The position numbers were made by a program, and so were the translations under genes. From Ralstonia condita (GTDB lineage Bacteria; Pseudomonadota; Gammaproteobacteria; Burkholderiales; Burkholderiaceae), in NCBI RefSeq assembly GCF_958405655.1, contig NZ_CATYWO010000001.1, forward strand, positions 62,001 to 126,000: a stretch of DNA of 64,000 nt, given 5' to 3'. Positions 62,840 through 64,000 of the stretch are shown piece after piece. The notes under the pieces are model-generated. The model saw only the letters and a program-made list of their open reading frames with translations. It was not told the DNA's origin and did not search any database. The first letter of the stretch is position 1, and each line of letters begins with the position of its first letter.

Positions 62840-64000
62840 ATGACCGCCCCCGCCCACCATTCGAATACCACCCAGCCTACCCAGCTGATGGCCAACGCCA
62901 TCCGCGTGCTTGCCATGGATGCCGTCCAGCAGGCCAATTCGGGTCACCCCGGCATGCCAATGGGCATGGCGGACATCGCCGTGGCGCTGTGGAGCCGCCA
63001 CCTGCGCCACAATCCGCTGAACCCGCGCTGGCCCGACCGTGACCGCTTCGTGCTGTCGAATGGTCACGGCTCGATGCTGCTGTACGCGCTGCTGCATCTG
63101 ACAGGCTATGACCTGCCGATGTCGGAGCTGAAGAACTTCCGCCAGTTGCACAGCAAGACCGCCGGCCACCCGGAATACGGCATCACCCCGGGCGTGGAAA
63201 CGACAACCGGCCCGCTGGGCCAGGGCATCACCAACGCCGTCGGCATGGCGCTGGCCGAACGCCTGCTCGCGCAGGAGTTCAACCGCCCGGGCTTCGATAT
63301 CGTCAACCACCATACCTACGTCTTCCTCGGCGACGGCTGCCTGATGGAAGGCATCAGTCACGAAGCCTGCTCGCTGGCGGGCACGCTGGGCCTGAACAAG
63401 CTGATCGCCTTGTGGGACGACAACGGCATCTCGATCGACGGCGATGTTGTCCACTGGTTCAACGACGACACCCCGAAGCGCTTTGAAGCCTACGGCTGGA
63501 ACGTGATTCGCGCCGTCGACGGTCATAACGTGGCTGCCGTGGACGCAGCGATTGCCGAAGCGAAGACTTCGAACAAGCCGACCCTGATCTGCTGCCGGAC
63601 GATGATCGGCAAGGGTGCGCCGAACAAGGAAGGCGGCCACGACGTGCATGGTGCGCCGCTGGGTGGCGCAGAAATCGCCGCTGCCCGCGAAGCGCTGGCG
63701 TGGCCGCATGCCCCGTTCGAGGTGCCGCAGGCCGTCTATGACGCGTGGGATGGGCGCGGCCAGGGCCAGGCGCTGGAGAAAGCCTGGAATGCGCTGTTCG
63801 ATGCGTACTCCGAGCGCCATCCGGCAGAGGCAGAACAGTTCGAGCGCCGCATGCGTGGCGAGCTGCCGGAATCGTTCGGCAAGGCCGTCGCCGAGTTCAT
63901 CGAGAAGTGCGAACTGAAGGCCGAGACCATTGCCACCCGCAAGGCCAGCCAGAATACGCTCGAAGCCTACGGCCCCGTGCTGGGCGAGCTGCTTGGCGGA
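62840..64000 (+). CDS. tkt: Transketolase, 3' end outside the window
   Basis: Thiamine-diphosphate enzyme of the pentose phosphate and Calvin cycles. ATG 62840 (MTAPAHHSNTTQPTQLMAN). NAIRVLAMDAVQQANSGHPG, the TPP-binding GDGCLMEGISHEACSLAG and DDNGISIDG segments, and the HGSMLLYALLHLTGY region are intact. 387 codons are present of the usual 660 or so. 113 bp separate it from the dgoD remnant; TAAAAT at about 62801 may be its -10. Confidence 0.95.
   Translation, partial: MTAPAHHSNTTQPTQLMANAIRVLAMDAVQQANSGHPGMPMGMADIAVALWSRHLRHNPLNPRWPDRDRFVLSNGHGSMLLYALLHLTGYDLPMSELKNFRQLHSKTAGHPEYGITPGVETTTGPLGQGITNAVGMALAERLLAQEFNRPGFDIVNHHTYVFLGDGCLMEGISHEACSLAGTLGLNKLIALWDDNGISIDGDVVHWFNDDTPKRFEAYGWNVIRAVDGHNVAAVDAAIAEAKTSNKPTLICCRTMIGKGAPNKEGGHDVHGAPLGGAEIAAAREALAWPHAPFEVPQAVYDAWDGRGQGQALEKAWNALFDAYSERHPAEAEQFERRMRGELPESFGKAVAEFIEKCELKAETIATRKASQNTLEAYGPVLGELLGG

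Overview
The window is a 64 kb piece of a high-GC betaproteobacterial chromosome. Gene content and order (rplU-rpmA-obgE-proB, rppH divergent from proS, ffh next to a CcsA-like gene, aroQ-accB-accC-prmA, mpl-yqiA-ubiC, a lysine/alanine-rich histone H1-like protein) point to Burkholderiaceae, most likely Ralstonia. This is an inference from gene families, not from a search. Most of the window is housekeeping core genome. No insertion sequence, prophage, CRISPR array or rRNA is visible.

Layout. 1-9.2 kb: 3' part of a CNNM/CBS transporter gene, tRNA-Pro(CGG), ispB, rplU-rpmA-obgE-proB, a CNP1-like lipoprotein with rppH, and proS. 9.2-19 kb: lytic transglycosylase, prolyl 4-hydroxylase-like enzyme, a collapsed marC, hpt and ffh (minus strand), then a plus-strand run of CcsA-like protein, PP0621-like protein, PilS-like kinase, PilR-like sigma-54 activator and ampD. 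19-24.4 kb: a degraded gene whose end resembles phospholipase C, then aerobic ribonucleotide reductase nrdA-nrdB behind a pair of NrdR-box-like palindromes. 24.4-30.2 kb: DUF2817 protein, RhtA-type exporter, a large unknown protein, a chemoreceptor with a sigma-28-like promoter, and a DUF2147 protein.

30.2-34.6 kb is the least ordinary part. It holds two homologous, low-complexity, Gly/Ala/Ser/Thr-rich lipoproteins, then about 1.1 kb without a convincing gene that is dense in alternating purine-pyrimidine words, a good sigma-70 promoter, a doubtful small ORF, and the histone H1-like gene with an internal 45-bp tandem repeat. 34.8-43.4 kb is minus-strand: glycine-zipper lipoprotein, PfkB kinase, tpx, DUF3426 protein, prmA, accC, accB, aroQ, a TlpA-like thioredoxin and a degenerate nucleotidyltransferase-like protein. 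43.4-55.2 kb: mpl, YqiA-like esterase, ubiC, an RNase II-family protein with an altered metal-ligand motif, a TonB-like protein, aroE, mtgA, corA, pyrF, a small His/Glu/Arg-rich ORF, pncC, pgpA and thiL. 55.3-64 kb: malic enzyme (MaeB type), a secreted barnase-like RNase with a barstar-like inhibitor, YidB-like protein, rsmE, a VOC protein, a deletion scar joining a headless LysR gene to a headless dgoD, and the 5' part of transketolase.

The functional groups are cell-wall synthesis and recycling (ampD, mpl, mtgA, lytic transglycosylase), biotin-dependent fatty acid initiation (accB/accC), nucleotide metabolism (nrdAB, hpt, pyrF), translation (rplU, rpmA, obgE, proS, prmA, rsmE, ffh) and quinone synthesis (ispB, ubiC). 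The clearest signs of genome decay are the marC remnant, the phospholipase-like remnant and the LysR/dgoD junction.
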